From: Arthrobacter globiformis | GTDB taxonomy: Bacteria > Actinomycetota > Actinomycetes > Actinomycetales > Micrococcaceae | Length of the DNA: 64,000 bases | Assembly: GCF_030818015.1 (NCBI RefSeq) | Contig: NZ_JAUSZX010000001.1 | Coordinates: 3,224,001 to 3,288,000, forward strand | Reading direction: 5' to 3' | Shown: positions 44,200 through 55,620 of the stretch, one piece after another | Layout of the letters: each line of letters opens with the position of its first letter | How positions within the stretch are numbered: the stretch's first letter is position 1 | The notes under the pieces: model-generated | What the model saw: only the letters and a program-made list of their open reading frames with translations | Databases searched by the model: none | Told to the model about the DNA's origin: nothing | Position numbers and translations under genes: made by a program

Positions 44200-44307
44200 G
44201 GATTCGTTCTCATTCCGTCGGCGGTGCATGCCCCGGTAGCGGCGGTGCCGGGGCCCTTCGAATGTCAGCCTAACCCAACCGGGCCCCGCCGGGCTTAGCG
44301 CACTGGC

Positions 44308-45183
44308 TTATCGAACGGCGACGCGGAGGCGGTTGCGCCACGGATCCTCGAACCGGAGCTCGGCGCCGGTGTGGTGCGATTCGACTCCGGCGACCCTGAG
44401 GCGGTCGGCGAGGGCGCCGACGTCGTCCCCCGAGGGGACCTCGATGAGGACCTCGCCGAGGCCCAGCGTGTCCTGGCGAGGGCCGGCGCCCCGGCTGTTC
44501 CAGACATTCATGGCCATGTGGTGGTGGTAGCCGCCGGCGGACACAAAGAGGGCCTGGCCGTGCCAGCCTGCCGTCTTTTCGAATCCCAGGGTGCCGACGT
44601 AGAAGTCATGGGCGGACTGGACGTCGCCCACCTGCAGGTGGACGTGCCCCACCCCTGCATCGGTGCCGCGCTGGCCTTCCACGGACTCCTGCGTGAGGTG
44701 GTCCTGGAGGTACTTCTGCGGCGGCAGCGCCAGGCTGTCCATGACCACGTTCTTGCCGTCCCATGACCAGGCCTCGCGTGGACGGTCCCAGTAGAGTTCG
44801 ATCCCGTTGCCTTCCGGATCGGTGAAATAGAACGCCTCGCTCACCAGATGGTCGGCGCTGCCCACGAAGGACTGCGGCTCATACTGGGCCGCGCTGGCAA
44901 TGGTGGCGGCCAGCGAGGACTGGTCCCCGAACAAGAGCGCCGTGTGGAAGAGGCCGGCCTCGCCCCGGCCGGGAATGTTGAGGCCCGGAGCGGGGGCGAG
45001 GTGCACCAGCGGCGTCTTGAGCCGGCCGAGGTAGAGTCCGCCATCCTGCTCGGCGACGACGTCGAGGCCAAGGGCGCGCTGGTAGTAATCGGTCATGAGC
45101 TTCATGTCGCCCACCTTGAGCATGACGGTGCCCATGGTGAGGTCGGCAGGAAGCAAGTCCTGGCTGCTGTCTGCTGCTGCCAT
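44308..45183 (-). CDS. Two-domain VOC-family protein (glyoxalase / extradiol dioxygenase-like)
   Basis: Two vicinal-oxygen-chelate domains: residues about 15-140 and 165-285, each with two beta-alpha-beta-beta-beta modules. Metal-ligand candidates include His in GLFHTALLFG, Glu in GNGIELYWDRP, His in VGHVHLQVGDV and His residues in GGYHHHMAMNVW. It resembles CatE-like catechol-2,3-dioxygenase proteins of Bacillus. Substrate is unknown. ATG with GGGAG seven bases upstream. Monocistronic; downstream of it lies the hypothetical gene. Confidence 0.85.
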   Translation of the reverse strand: MAAADSSQDLLPADLTMGTVMLKVGDMKLMTDYYQRALGLDVVAEQDGGLYLGRLKTPLVHLAPAPGLNIPGRGEAGLFHTALLFGDQSSLAATIASAAQYEPQSFVGSADHLVSEAFYFTDPEGNGIELYWDRPREAWSWDGKNVVMDSLALPPQKYLQDHLTQESVEGQRGTDAGVGHVHLQVGDVQSAHDFYVGTLGFEKTAGWHGQALFVSAGGYHHHMAMNVWNSRGAGPRQDTLGLGEVLIEVPSGDDVGALADRLRVAGVESHHTGAELRFEDPWRNRLRVAVR

Positions 45184-45261
45184 TGAATACTCCCGAATGT
45201 CCGGACCACCGGATTTCGGCGGCCTCTACATCTCTAAATTACTTGAAGCTTCAATTTATTC

Positions 45262-48372
<3,111 letters not shown>

Positions 48373-48430
48373 CGGCTCTTTGGAGTCCCGTCCGGCTGGC
48401 ATTGGGGGCCGGCCGGGCGGGGTCCCCGAA

Positions 48431-48498
48431 CGTCCGTCAGGAGGCCGCGTCCGTGAGGACGCCGCGTCCGTCGGGAGGCCGCGTCCGTCAGGAGGCCC
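48431..48498. repeat. Four tandem 17-bp repeats
   Basis: Units at 48431, 48448, 48465 and 48482 follow CGTCCGTCAGGAGGCCG with one to three changes. The last unit covers the stop codon and final codons of the hydrolase gene on the minus strand, so repeat number changes would alter its 3' end. Confidence 0.85.
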
Positions 48499-49222
48499 TG
48501 GGCTGCTGCCGCCGGCTGACCTCGGCGATGAACGCCCTGATGTAGCGGTCGCCTTCCGGCGAGTCGTGGGGCCGGTGCCCACCCGCAGCAATGCGGTGCA
48601 GGGCGCCAGTCTCCCGCAGGTAGCCGGCGATTTCCTCGTAGAGCGGCTCCCAGCCACCGGTGAGGACCAGGGTGGGAACACCCGGCACAATCTGCAGCGG
48701 CGCCTGCCACGGTGCTGCCTGCAGGCGCAGCCGGCGCGCAGCCCGCTTCGCCTCGGGGGTACTGGGCTCCGGTGTGTCCGCGGCGAAGGCGCGGCGCAAA
48801 AACTCACGTTCGTAGTCGTCGTCGCCGAGCTGGTGCCTGACCTCGAACAGCGGCTCCATCAGGGCGCGGTGCGCGGCGGTGGCAGGCAAGTCGGCGGTGA
48901 GCGACAGGCAGGCCGGTTCCACGAGCGTCAGCGAGAACACCAGGTCCGGGCGTTCGACGGCGGCCATCATCGCGGCGATGGCGCCCTGCGAATGCGCCAC
49001 AACGTGGCCCCCGGCTGCCCCGCGCCCGTCGTCGGCCAGGGACCGCAGCACAATGCGGGCGTCCTCGGCGAAGTCGGTCTCCAGCGGTTCGGCCTCTGCA
49101 TCAAAGCCGTGGCGCCGAAGAAACAGGGCGTCGTACTGCAGGGCCATGCCGTGCTGGCGCGGCCACGCCGCGGAGCCGAAGTTACCGGCACCGTGGACGA
49201 ACACTACCCGCTGCTTATACAT
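48488..49222 (-). CDS. Alpha/beta-hydrolase
   Basis: Esterase- or thioesterase-like hydrolase, 244 residues. VVFVHGAGNFGS gives the oxyanion loop, the nucleophile Ser is in VAHSQGAIAA (about residue 97), and the likely His is in GGHRPHDSP near the C-terminus; TLVEPACL carries conserved strand residues. No signal peptide, so cytoplasmic. TAAGGT at 49229-49234 on the minus strand lies six bases before the ATG, without a Shine-Dalgarno. The 3' end is formed by the 17-bp tandem repeat. Substrate unknown. Confidence 0.83.
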   Translation of the reverse strand: MYKQRVVFVHGAGNFGSAAWPRQHGMALQYDALFLRRHGFDAEAEPLETDFAEDARIVLRSLADDGRGAAGGHVVAHSQGAIAAMMAAVERPDLVFSLTLVEPACLSLTADLPATAAHRALMEPLFEVRHQLGDDDYEREFLRRAFAADTPEPSTPEAKRAARRLRLQAAPWQAPLQIVPGVPTLVLTGGWEPLYEEIAGYLRETGALHRIAAGGHRPHDSPEGDRYIRAFIAEVSRRQQPRAS

Positions 49223-49278
49223 GACCCAACCTTATGGCAGCGGTCTGACATCGGCGCCGGCCGACATCACCGTGCGCC

Positions 49279-50859
49279 CTATTTGCCGCCCATGAACTTG
49301 TCGAAGCCCTTGGGCAGGTTCAGCTGGGACGGATCGAAGTCGCCCGACTGCTGGCCGAAGGCTGCTCCGGTGGGCACCGCCTTGGATGCCCCGGCCCGCC
49401 TGGCCTCCGCTTCGCGAAGCTCCTGCGCCGCCTTGGCAGGGTTGCCGGAACGGGCCTTCTTCTTGGGCGCGTTCTTGCCGCCCTTCCGGGCACCGCCGGC
49501 CCCCATGCCGGGCATGCCGGGCATTCCCGGCATGCCGCCGCCCTGGGCCATCTTCTTCATCATCTTCTGGGCCTGGGCGAAGCGTTCTAGCAGCCCGTTG
49601 ACCTCGGACACGTGCACGCCCGAGCCGCGGGCGATGCGGGCCCGGCGGGAGCCGTTGATGATCTTGGGTGCCACACGCTCGTGCGGGGTCATCGAGCGGA
49701 CAATGGCCTCCACCCGGTCGATCTCGCGCTCGTCGAACTGCTCCAACTGCTGCCGGATGTTCTGCGCACCGGGCATCATCATGAGCATCTTCTTCATGGA
49801 GCCCATTTTGCGGATCTGCTGCATCTGCGCGAGGAAGTCATCCAGCGTGAAGTCCTCCTGGTCGGCGAACTTCTTCGCCATCCGGGCGGCTTCGTCCTTG
49901 TCCCAGGACTTTTCAGCCTGCTCAATGAGGGACAGGACGTCACCCATGTCCAGGATGCGCGAGGCCATCCGGTCCGGGTGGAACAGTTCGAAGTCGTCCA
50001 GGCTTTCACCGGTCGAGGCGAACATCACGGGTTTGCCGGTGACCGACGAAACGGACAGCGCGGCACCGCCGCGCGCGTCGCCGTCGAGCTTTGACAGCAC
50101 GATGCCGGTGAAGTTCACGCCTTCGTCGAAAGCGGTCGCCGTGTTGACGGCGTCCTGGCCAATCATCGAGTCGATCACGAAGAGGACTTCGTTGGGGACA
50201 ATGGCCCGGCGGATCTGGCGCGCCTGCTCCATCATGTCGGCGTCAACGCCGAGGCGGCCGGCGGTGTCCACGATGACGACGTCGTGCAGCTTCTGGCGCG
50301 CTTCCTCGACGCCGGAGCGTGCGACGGCGACGGGGTCGCCGGCCGGGTGGGCCAGTTCGGAGGTGGCGCCCGGGTGCGGCGCGAAGACGGGAACGCCCGC
50401 GCGCTGGCCCACAACCTGCAACTGCGTCACGGCATTGGGGCGCTGGAGGTCACAGGCGACAAGGATGGGGCTATGGCCCTGCGCCTTCATCCACTTGGCG
50501 AGCTTTCCGGCCAAGGTGGTCTTGCCGGCGCCCTGGAGGCCGGCGAGCATGATGACGGTGGGGCCGGTCTTGGCCATCCGGATGCGCCGCGTCTCGCCGC
50601 CGAGGATCTCTACAAGCTCCTCGTTGACGATCTTCACGATCTGCTGGCTGGGGTTCAGTGCCCCGGAGACCTCGGAGCCAAGGGCGCGCTCACGGACCTG
50701 CCCGGTGAATTCCCGGACCACGGGCACGGCAACATCCGCATCCAGCAGGGCGCGCCGGATCTCGCGGACTGTGGCGTCGACATCTGCCTCGGTGAGGCGG
50801 CCTTTGCCGCGGAGGTTCTTGAAGGTTGCTGTCAACCGGTCAGAGAGTGAATTGAACAC
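49279..50859 (-). CDS. ffh: Signal recognition particle protein (SRP54)
   Basis: Binds signal peptides and 4.5S RNA and targets ribosomes to the membrane with FtsY. N domain about 1-85; GTPase domain with Walker A GLQGAGKTTL (about 107-116), DTAGRLG and TKLD-type SKLDGDARGGA; the methionine-rich M domain from about 300 ends in repeats of GMPGMPGMPGM. It is 526 residues with a basic C-terminal extension. GTG start. Monocistronic; divergent from zwf. Confidence 0.97.
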   Translation of the reverse strand: MFNSLSDRLTATFKNLRGKGRLTEADVDATVREIRRALLDADVAVPVVREFTGQVRERALGSEVSGALNPSQQIVKIVNEELVEILGGETRRIRMAKTGPTVIMLAGLQGAGKTTLAGKLAKWMKAQGHSPILVACDLQRPNAVTQLQVVGQRAGVPVFAPHPGATSELAHPAGDPVAVARSGVEEARQKLHDVVIVDTAGRLGVDADMMEQARQIRRAIVPNEVLFVIDSMIGQDAVNTATAFDEGVNFTGIVLSKLDGDARGGAALSVSSVTGKPVMFASTGESLDDFELFHPDRMASRILDMGDVLSLIEQAEKSWDKDEAARMAKKFADQEDFTLDDFLAQMQQIRKMGSMKKMLMMMPGAQNIRQQLEQFDEREIDRVEAIVRSMTPHERVAPKIINGSRRARIARGSGVHVSEVNGLLERFAQAQKMMKKMAQGGGMPGMPGMPGMGAGGARKGGKNAPKKKARSGNPAKAAQELREAEARRAGASKAVPTGAAFGQQSGDFDPSQLNLPKGFDKFMGGK

Positions 50860-50943
50860 GCGCCGTGTACTTCTTTCAGTGGATGTACGGGACTCGACTA
50901 TCTAGGGTATCAAGACACGCCTTGAAGGTGGCATGCTGGCAGG

Positions 50944-52332
50944 GTGACGAGCCAAGTGACTGTAAAAACCCTGCTCATCCTCGGTGCCTCCGGCGATCTC
51001 ACCGGCCGGCTTCTTCTCCCCGGCCTGGCCAGGCTGGTGGCCACCGGCCGCGCCGCCGGCTTGAAGCTCGTGGGGGCCGGTTCGGATCCGTGGTCACGGG
51101 AACAGTGGCAGGAACGCGTGCATGCCGCCTTTGACGCTGCCGGCGAAACAGCTGGCGACGCCGGCAAGGACGCGCTGGCGGCCATGGCAAAGTCCACGGA
51201 ATACCATCAGGCCGACGTCACCGCGGACGGCCCGCTCGGGCAACTCCTGGCCGAACTCGAGGGCCCGGTTGCCGTCTACTTCGCCCTGCCGCCGCAGGTC
51301 AGCCAGAAGGCCTGCGAAATCCTGCGCCCGGAGCAGGTCCCCGCCGGGACACGCCTGGTCATGGAGAAGCCCTTCGGCTCCGGCGAGGAGTCCGCCCGTG
51401 AACTCAACCGGACCCTCCTGACCCTGGTCCCGGAGGACCACATCCACCGGGTGGACCACTTCCTGGGCAAGGCCACCGTCCTGAACATCCTCGGCCTGCG
51501 GTTTGCCAACAATTTCCTGGAGCCGGTCTGGAGCCGCGACCACATCGCCAAGGTGGAAATCATCTTCGACGAGGACCTGGCGCTGGAGGGCCGGGCGCGC
51601 TACTACGACGGCGCGGGCGCACTGCGCGACATGATCCAGAGCCACCTGCTGCAGATCATGGCGTTGCTGGCCGTTGAGCCGCCGGCCACCATCGGCGAGC
51701 GCGACCTCCGCGACGCCATTGCCGCCGTAATCAGGGCCAGCAGCATCAAGCCGCCCTACACGGACAGCACCCGGCGGGCGCGCTACCTGGCGGGAAGCCT
51801 CGGCGGCAAGGACATCCCCGATTACACCGCGGAGGAGGGCGTGGACCCGGACCGGAACACCGAGACCCTGGCCGAGGTGCACGTGAACATCGACAACTGG
51901 CGCTGGAAGGGCGTGCCGTTCATCCTGCGCTCCGGCAAGGCCTTGGGCGACAAGCGCAAGGAGGCCGTGGTCACCTTCCGCCCGGTTCCGCACCTCCCCG
52001 CCGGCTTCACGGGAAGGGACACCCCCAACACGCTCCGCATTGGCTTCGGCCCGGACACGCTGGAGCTCGACGTCGACGTGAACGGCCCCGGAGACATCTT
52101 CAGCCTGGACCGCGCCGCGCTCGTGGCCGAACTCAACGCCTCCGAACTGCTCCCCTATGGCGAAGTCCTGGAAGGCGTCCTGACTGGTGACCCCCTGTTG
52201 TCCGTCAGGGGCGACACCGCGGAGGAGTGCTGGCGGATCGTCGAGCCGGTGCTGGCCGCTTGGGCAGCAGGCAATGTCCCGCTGGAGGAATACCGGGCTG
52301 GCTCCGACGGGCCCGCACCCACAGAGGCTTAA
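50944..52332 (+). CDS. zwf: Glucose-6-phosphate dehydrogenase
   Basis: Oxidises glucose-6-phosphate to 6-phosphogluconolactone with NADP or NAD. The cofactor loop GASGDLTGRLLLPGL is at about 15-29 and the catalytic stretch RVDHFLGKATVLNIL deviates slightly from the usual RIDHYLGKE. It is 462 residues, shorter than most (about 490-515). GTG 50944 is chosen; GTG 50956 is an alternative. No opcA or transaldolase gene accompanies it, unlike the canonical actinobacterial tkt-tal-zwf-opcA cluster, so it may be a second isozyme. It occupies the place where glnD lies in mycobacteria. Confidence 0.9.
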   Translation: MTSQVTVKTLLILGASGDLTGRLLLPGLARLVATGRAAGLKLVGAGSDPWSREQWQERVHAAFDAAGETAGDAGKDALAAMAKSTEYHQADVTADGPLGQLLAELEGPVAVYFALPPQVSQKACEILRPEQVPAGTRLVMEKPFGSGEESARELNRTLLTLVPEDHIHRVDHFLGKATVLNILGLRFANNFLEPVWSRDHIAKVEIIFDEDLALEGRARYYDGAGALRDMIQSHLLQIMALLAVEPPATIGERDLRDAIAAVIRASSIKPPYTDSTRRARYLAGSLGGKDIPDYTAEEGVDPDRNTETLAEVHVNIDNWRWKGVPFILRSGKALGDKRKEAVVTFRPVPHLPAGFTGRDTPNTLRIGFGPDTLELDVDVNGPGDIFSLDRAALVAELNASELLPYGEVLEGVLTGDPLLSVRGDTAEECWRIVEPVLAAWAAGNVPLEEYRAGSDGPAPTEA

Positions 52333-52340
52333 CGCGCGCA

Positions 52341-52377
52341 GGGAGGGCCGGTCACCGTTTTGGTGACCGGCCCTCCC
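52341..52377. terminator. Bidirectional terminator between zwf and glnB
   Basis: Sixteen-base perfect stem (52341-52356 with 52362-52377) and loop GTTTT, between two convergent genes. Confidence 0.85.
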
Positions 52378-52401
52378 GCTGCGTTGGGCTGTTGGCTGGT
52401 G

Positions 52402-52740
52402 CTAGATGGCGGCTACGCCGCGTTCACCCGTCCGCACCCGCACTGCTTCGAAGACATCGACCGTCCAGACCTTGCCGTCGCCGGCGCGGCCCGTGTTGGA
52501 GCTGGCGATGATGACATCCAGGATGTCATCAGCCTGTTCGTCCGTGGCCAGCACCTCAACGCGGATCTTGGGCAGCAGGTCCACGTTGTACTCGGCGCCG
52601 CGGTAGACCTCGGTGTAGCCGCGCTGCCGGCCGTAGCCGCTGGCCGCACTGACCGTCAGGCCCTGGACCCCGTAGGCCTCCAGGCCTTCGCGGATCGATT
52701 CGAGCTTCTCCGGACGAACGATTGCTGTGATCAGTTTCAT
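52402..52740 (-). CDS. glnB: Nitrogen regulatory protein PII
   Basis: Trimeric sensor of 2-oxoglutarate and ATP/ADP that controls ammonium uptake. It is 112 residues, with the T-loop GYTEVYRGAEY holding Tyr51, the residue modified in actinobacteria, and the B- and C-loop motifs TGRAGDGKVWT and VRVRTGERG. Four-base overlap with the upstream amtB stop (ATGA-type) shows coupling; it should act as GlnK towards AmtB. The usual third gene glnD, whose product modifies Tyr51, is not present downstream. Confidence 0.96.
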   Translation of the reverse strand: MKLITAIVRPEKLESIREGLEAYGVQGLTVSAASGYGRQRGYTEVYRGAEYNVDLLPKIRVEVLATDEQADDILDVIIASSNTGRAGDGKVWTVDVFEAVRVRTGERGVAAI

Positions 52741-54083
52741 GCCCCCACGCTTTCCTTACCTGCTGCTGCTTCTGTCTTCTTATCGTCCGTCTTTTTGCCG
52801 TCGCTTGCACTACCGGTAATCAGTTCGTGCAGGGGCTGGAAGCTGCCGCCGTGGCCGCCGACACCGAACTCGTACGCGGTTTCGGCGTGCAGGCTGAGGT
52901 CCACGCCTACGATTTCCTGTTCCTGGGAGACCCGGAAGCCCATGAACTTGTGGATGGGGTAGGCGATGATGAAGGTCATCACCGAGGTGAACACGATGGA
53001 CAGGGCTGCTGCCAATAGCTGGGCGACGAGCTGGGTGGTACCGCCGCCGTAGAAGAGTCCTGCCTGGCCCTGGGTCGGGGTTGCGAGGAAGCCGATCGCC
53101 ACAGTGCCGACGACGCCGGAGACAAGGTGAACGCCGACGACGTCCAGCGAGTCGTCATAGCCGAGCTTGAACTTCAGTCCGACGGCCAGGGCAGAGGCGA
53201 CGCCGGCCACCACGCCGAGGCCGATGGCCCCGAGCGGCGAGACGTTCGCGCAGGCGGGGGTGATGGCCACCAGACCGGCCACGACGCCGGATGCTGCACC
53301 AAGGGAAGTGGGGTGTCCGTCGCGGTACCGCTCGACAGCGAGCCAGCCAAGCATTGCGGCTGCAGGGGCCGCAAGGGTGTTGATCCAGATGAGGCCGGCC
53401 TGTTCAACAGTCGCGGCTGCACCGGCGTTGAAGCCGAACCAGCCGAACCAGAGGATGGCTGCGCCCAGCATGACGAACGGGATGTTGTGCGGGCGGTGGT
53501 TGGGGTCCTTGCCGAAGCCTTTGCGGTTGCCGATGATCAGGACAAGGATGAGGCCGGCCACACCGGCATTGATGTGGACAACTGTGCCGCCGGCGAAGTC
53601 AATGACCGGAGCGAAAGTCTGGCCGAACCAGCCATCCTTGGAGAAGAGTCCCCCGCCCCAGACCATGTAGGCCAGGGGGGCGTAAACCAGCGTGGCCCAG
53701 ATTGGCGTGAAGATGGTCCAGGCCGAGAATTTGGCGCGGTCAGCGACGGCTCCGGAGATCAGCGCCACGGTGATGATGGCGAACGTGGCAGCGTAGCCGA
53801 CTTTGAGCAGGTCCGCCGGATCAGTGAAGTTGTGCAAGCCGAAGTGGCTGAAGGGGTTCGCGAAGATCTGGAAGAAGTTGTCTGTGTTGCTCGTAGCCAT
53901 CGAAGCGCCCCACAGGACCCACATGATACCTACGGTGCCGATGGCGACGAAGCTCATCATCATCATGTTCAGGGCGGCTTTCGCACGGGTCATGCCGCCG
54001 TAGAAGAATGCCAGGCCCGGGGTCATGAACAGCACGAGCGCTGAAGCGACCAGGAGCCAAACGAGACCTGCGGTGAGTTCCAT
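52737..54083 (-). CDS. amtB: Ammonium transporter
   Basis: Trimeric ammonium channel with about eleven membrane helices; FYGGMTRAKAALNMM begins the family, DFAGGTVVHINAGVAGL carries the Asp and first twin His, and GVHLVSGVVGT the second. The C-terminus AYEFGVGGHGGSF differs from plain AmtB ends by a charged Lys/Asp/Glu tail. It is 448 residues. The ATG has AGAGGAC upstream. First gene of amtB-glnB, with a GlnR-like box about 140 bases before it. Confidence 0.95.
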   Translation of the reverse strand: MELTAGLVWLLVASALVLFMTPGLAFFYGGMTRAKAALNMMMMSFVAIGTVGIMWVLWGASMATSNTDNFFQIFANPFSHFGLHNFTDPADLLKVGYAATFAIITVALISGAVADRAKFSAWTIFTPIWATLVYAPLAYMVWGGGLFSKDGWFGQTFAPVIDFAGGTVVHINAGVAGLILVLIIGNRKGFGKDPNHRPHNIPFVMLGAAILWFGWFGFNAGAAATVEQAGLIWINTLAAPAAAMLGWLAVERYRDGHPTSLGAASGVVAGLVAITPACANVSPLGAIGLGVVAGVASALAVGLKFKLGYDDSLDVVGVHLVSGVVGTVAIGFLATPTQGQAGLFYGGGTTQLVAQLLAAALSIVFTSVMTFIIAYPIHKFMGFRVSQEQEIVGVDLSLHAETAYEFGVGGHGGSFQPLHELITGSASDGKKTDDKKTEAAAGKESVGA

Positions 54084-54222
54084 GGTCTGCGTCCTCTCTT
54101 ACTTTTTTGTGCGGTATGCCCGCCTGTCCCAACGCCTTTTGCGTTCTGGTTCAAGTTTTGCCGCGGTGTGTTTCGCTGGCGGAGGATTTAGATTGCCAGT
54201 CTGTTACAACAACCTCCCTGAC

Positions 54223-54260
54223 GTAAATGGTGCATATCCTGCTTGTTACGGTTATGTTTC
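54223..54260 (-). promoter_or_regulatory. GlnR-type box upstream of amtB
   Basis: Minus-strand GAAAC-N6-GTAAC-N6-GATAT-N6-TTTAC. The first two elements match the actinobacterial GlnR consensus GaAAc/GTnAC exactly with six-base spacing and the next two keep the spacing with partial matches. Confidence 0.5.
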
Positions 54261-54309
54261 AGCCGCCCCAAATGCCCGTACCGCCCGTTTCGCAAGGATT
54301 CCCAGCTTC

Positions 54310-55560
54310 ATGACGCCACTCCCCCGTAATGCCGCAGGCAAACCCCGGTTCAGTGCGGTCCGCCGCGCCGACGGCGCCCGGCTGCCCCGTGACATCAAGG
54401 TGATGCTCGTCGCCGCCTTCCTAATCGCTCTCGGATTCGGCCTCGTGGCACCGGTGCTGCCGCAGTTCGCCACCACATTCGACGTCGGGGCGACGGCCGC
54501 CGCCGTCATCGTCAGTATCTTTGCGCTCATGCGGCTGCTGTTCGCACCCGCCGGCGGTGCCCTGATCGGCAGGCTCGGCGAGCGGCCCGTGTATGTGGCC
54601 GGCCTGCTCATCGTCGCGGCATCCACCGCGGCCTGCGCGTTCGCCCAGAACTACTGGCAGTTGCTGGTTTTCCGCGGGCTGGGCGGCGCCGGGTCGGTCA
54701 TGTTCACGGTGGCATCGATGGCGCTGGTCATCAGGCTGGCACCGCCGGAGAGCCGCGGCCGGGTGTCGGGCGCGTACGCGTCCGCGTTCCTGATCGGCAA
54801 CGTCTGCGGGCCGATCGTGGGTGGCCTGCTGGCCGGCTTCGGCCTGCGTATCCCTTTCCTGGCCTACGCCGGCGCCCTCGTCCTTGCGGCTCTGGTGGTG
54901 CAGACGCAGCTCAGCCATGTTCCCGGTTCAGCCCGCGGCCAGGAAGCGGGCGCGCCCGCCATGAAACTCGGCGAGGCCTTCCGCGACAGCGCCTACCGGG
55001 CAGCCATGCTCTCCAGCTTCGCCAACGGCTGGGCGACGTTCGGCGTGCGCATGGCCACGGTGCCGCTGTTTGCCGTCACGGCCCTCGGCTCCGGGCCCGA
55101 GGCGGCCGGCTGGGCGCTGGCGGTCTTCGCTGCCGGGAACGCCCTGGCCCTGACCGTTTCGGGCAGGCTGGCGGACACTCTGGGCAGGAAGCCTATGATG
55201 GTGGCCGGCCTCGTGGTCACCGGCGCGGCGACGGCCGGGATTGGCCTGACGCAAGGGCTGGGGTGGTTCCTGGCTGCATCGATGCTGGCGGGAGTGGGAG
55301 CGGGAATGCTCAATCCGGCGCAGCAGGCCGCGGTTGCCGATGTGATCGGCCGCGAACGTTCGGGCGGCCCCGTGCTGGCGGCCTACCAGATGACGTCCGA
55401 CATCGGTGCCATCCTCGGGCCGGTGCTCGTCGGTTTGCTGGCGGACCGGCTGGGCTACAGCTGGGCATTCGCAGCGACAGGCGCCGTGCTGCTGGCTGCT
55501 GCCCTGGGCTGGGTGGCAGCGCGGGAGACGGTGCAGCGCCAGCCTGACCCAACTGTGTAG
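54310..55560 (+). CDS. MFS transporter, drug-exporter-like
   Basis: Twelve-helix major facilitator of 416 residues. LIALGFGLVAPVLPQF in helix 1 resembles drug-proton antiporters; the loop 2-3 motif is GALIGRLGERPVYVAG and the internal repeat GRLADTLGRKPMMV. Substrate unknown; antibiotic or sugar efflux families fit equally. ATG 54310 is chosen, with AAGGAT upstream; the open frame upstream covers the amtB promoter and is rejected. Divergent from amtB-glnB, convergent with ftsY. Confidence 0.85.
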   Translation: MTPLPRNAAGKPRFSAVRRADGARLPRDIKVMLVAAFLIALGFGLVAPVLPQFATTFDVGATAAAVIVSIFALMRLLFAPAGGALIGRLGERPVYVAGLLIVAASTAACAFAQNYWQLLVFRGLGGAGSVMFTVASMALVIRLAPPESRGRVSGAYASAFLIGNVCGPIVGGLLAGFGLRIPFLAYAGALVLAALVVQTQLSHVPGSARGQEAGAPAMKLGEAFRDSAYRAAMLSSFANGWATFGVRMATVPLFAVTALGSGPEAAGWALAVFAAGNALALTVSGRLADTLGRKPMMVAGLVVTGAATAGIGLTQGLGWFLAASMLAGVGAGMLNPAQQAAVADVIGRERSGGPVLAAYQMTSDIGAILGPVLVGLLADRLGYSWAFAATGAVLLAAALGWVAARETVQRQPDPTV

Positions 55561-55604
55561 CAGCAGGGGGCGTTCCCATGGCTGGGAACGCCCCCTGCTG
55601 CTAC
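55557..55604. terminator. Bidirectional terminator of the MFS gene and ftsY
   Basis: Very long perfect stem starting GTAGCAGCAGGGGGCGTTCC, reaching into the MFS stop codon, with a short loop. Convergent genes flank it. Confidence 0.85.
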
Positions 55605-55620
55605 CTACTTGGGATGGGGA

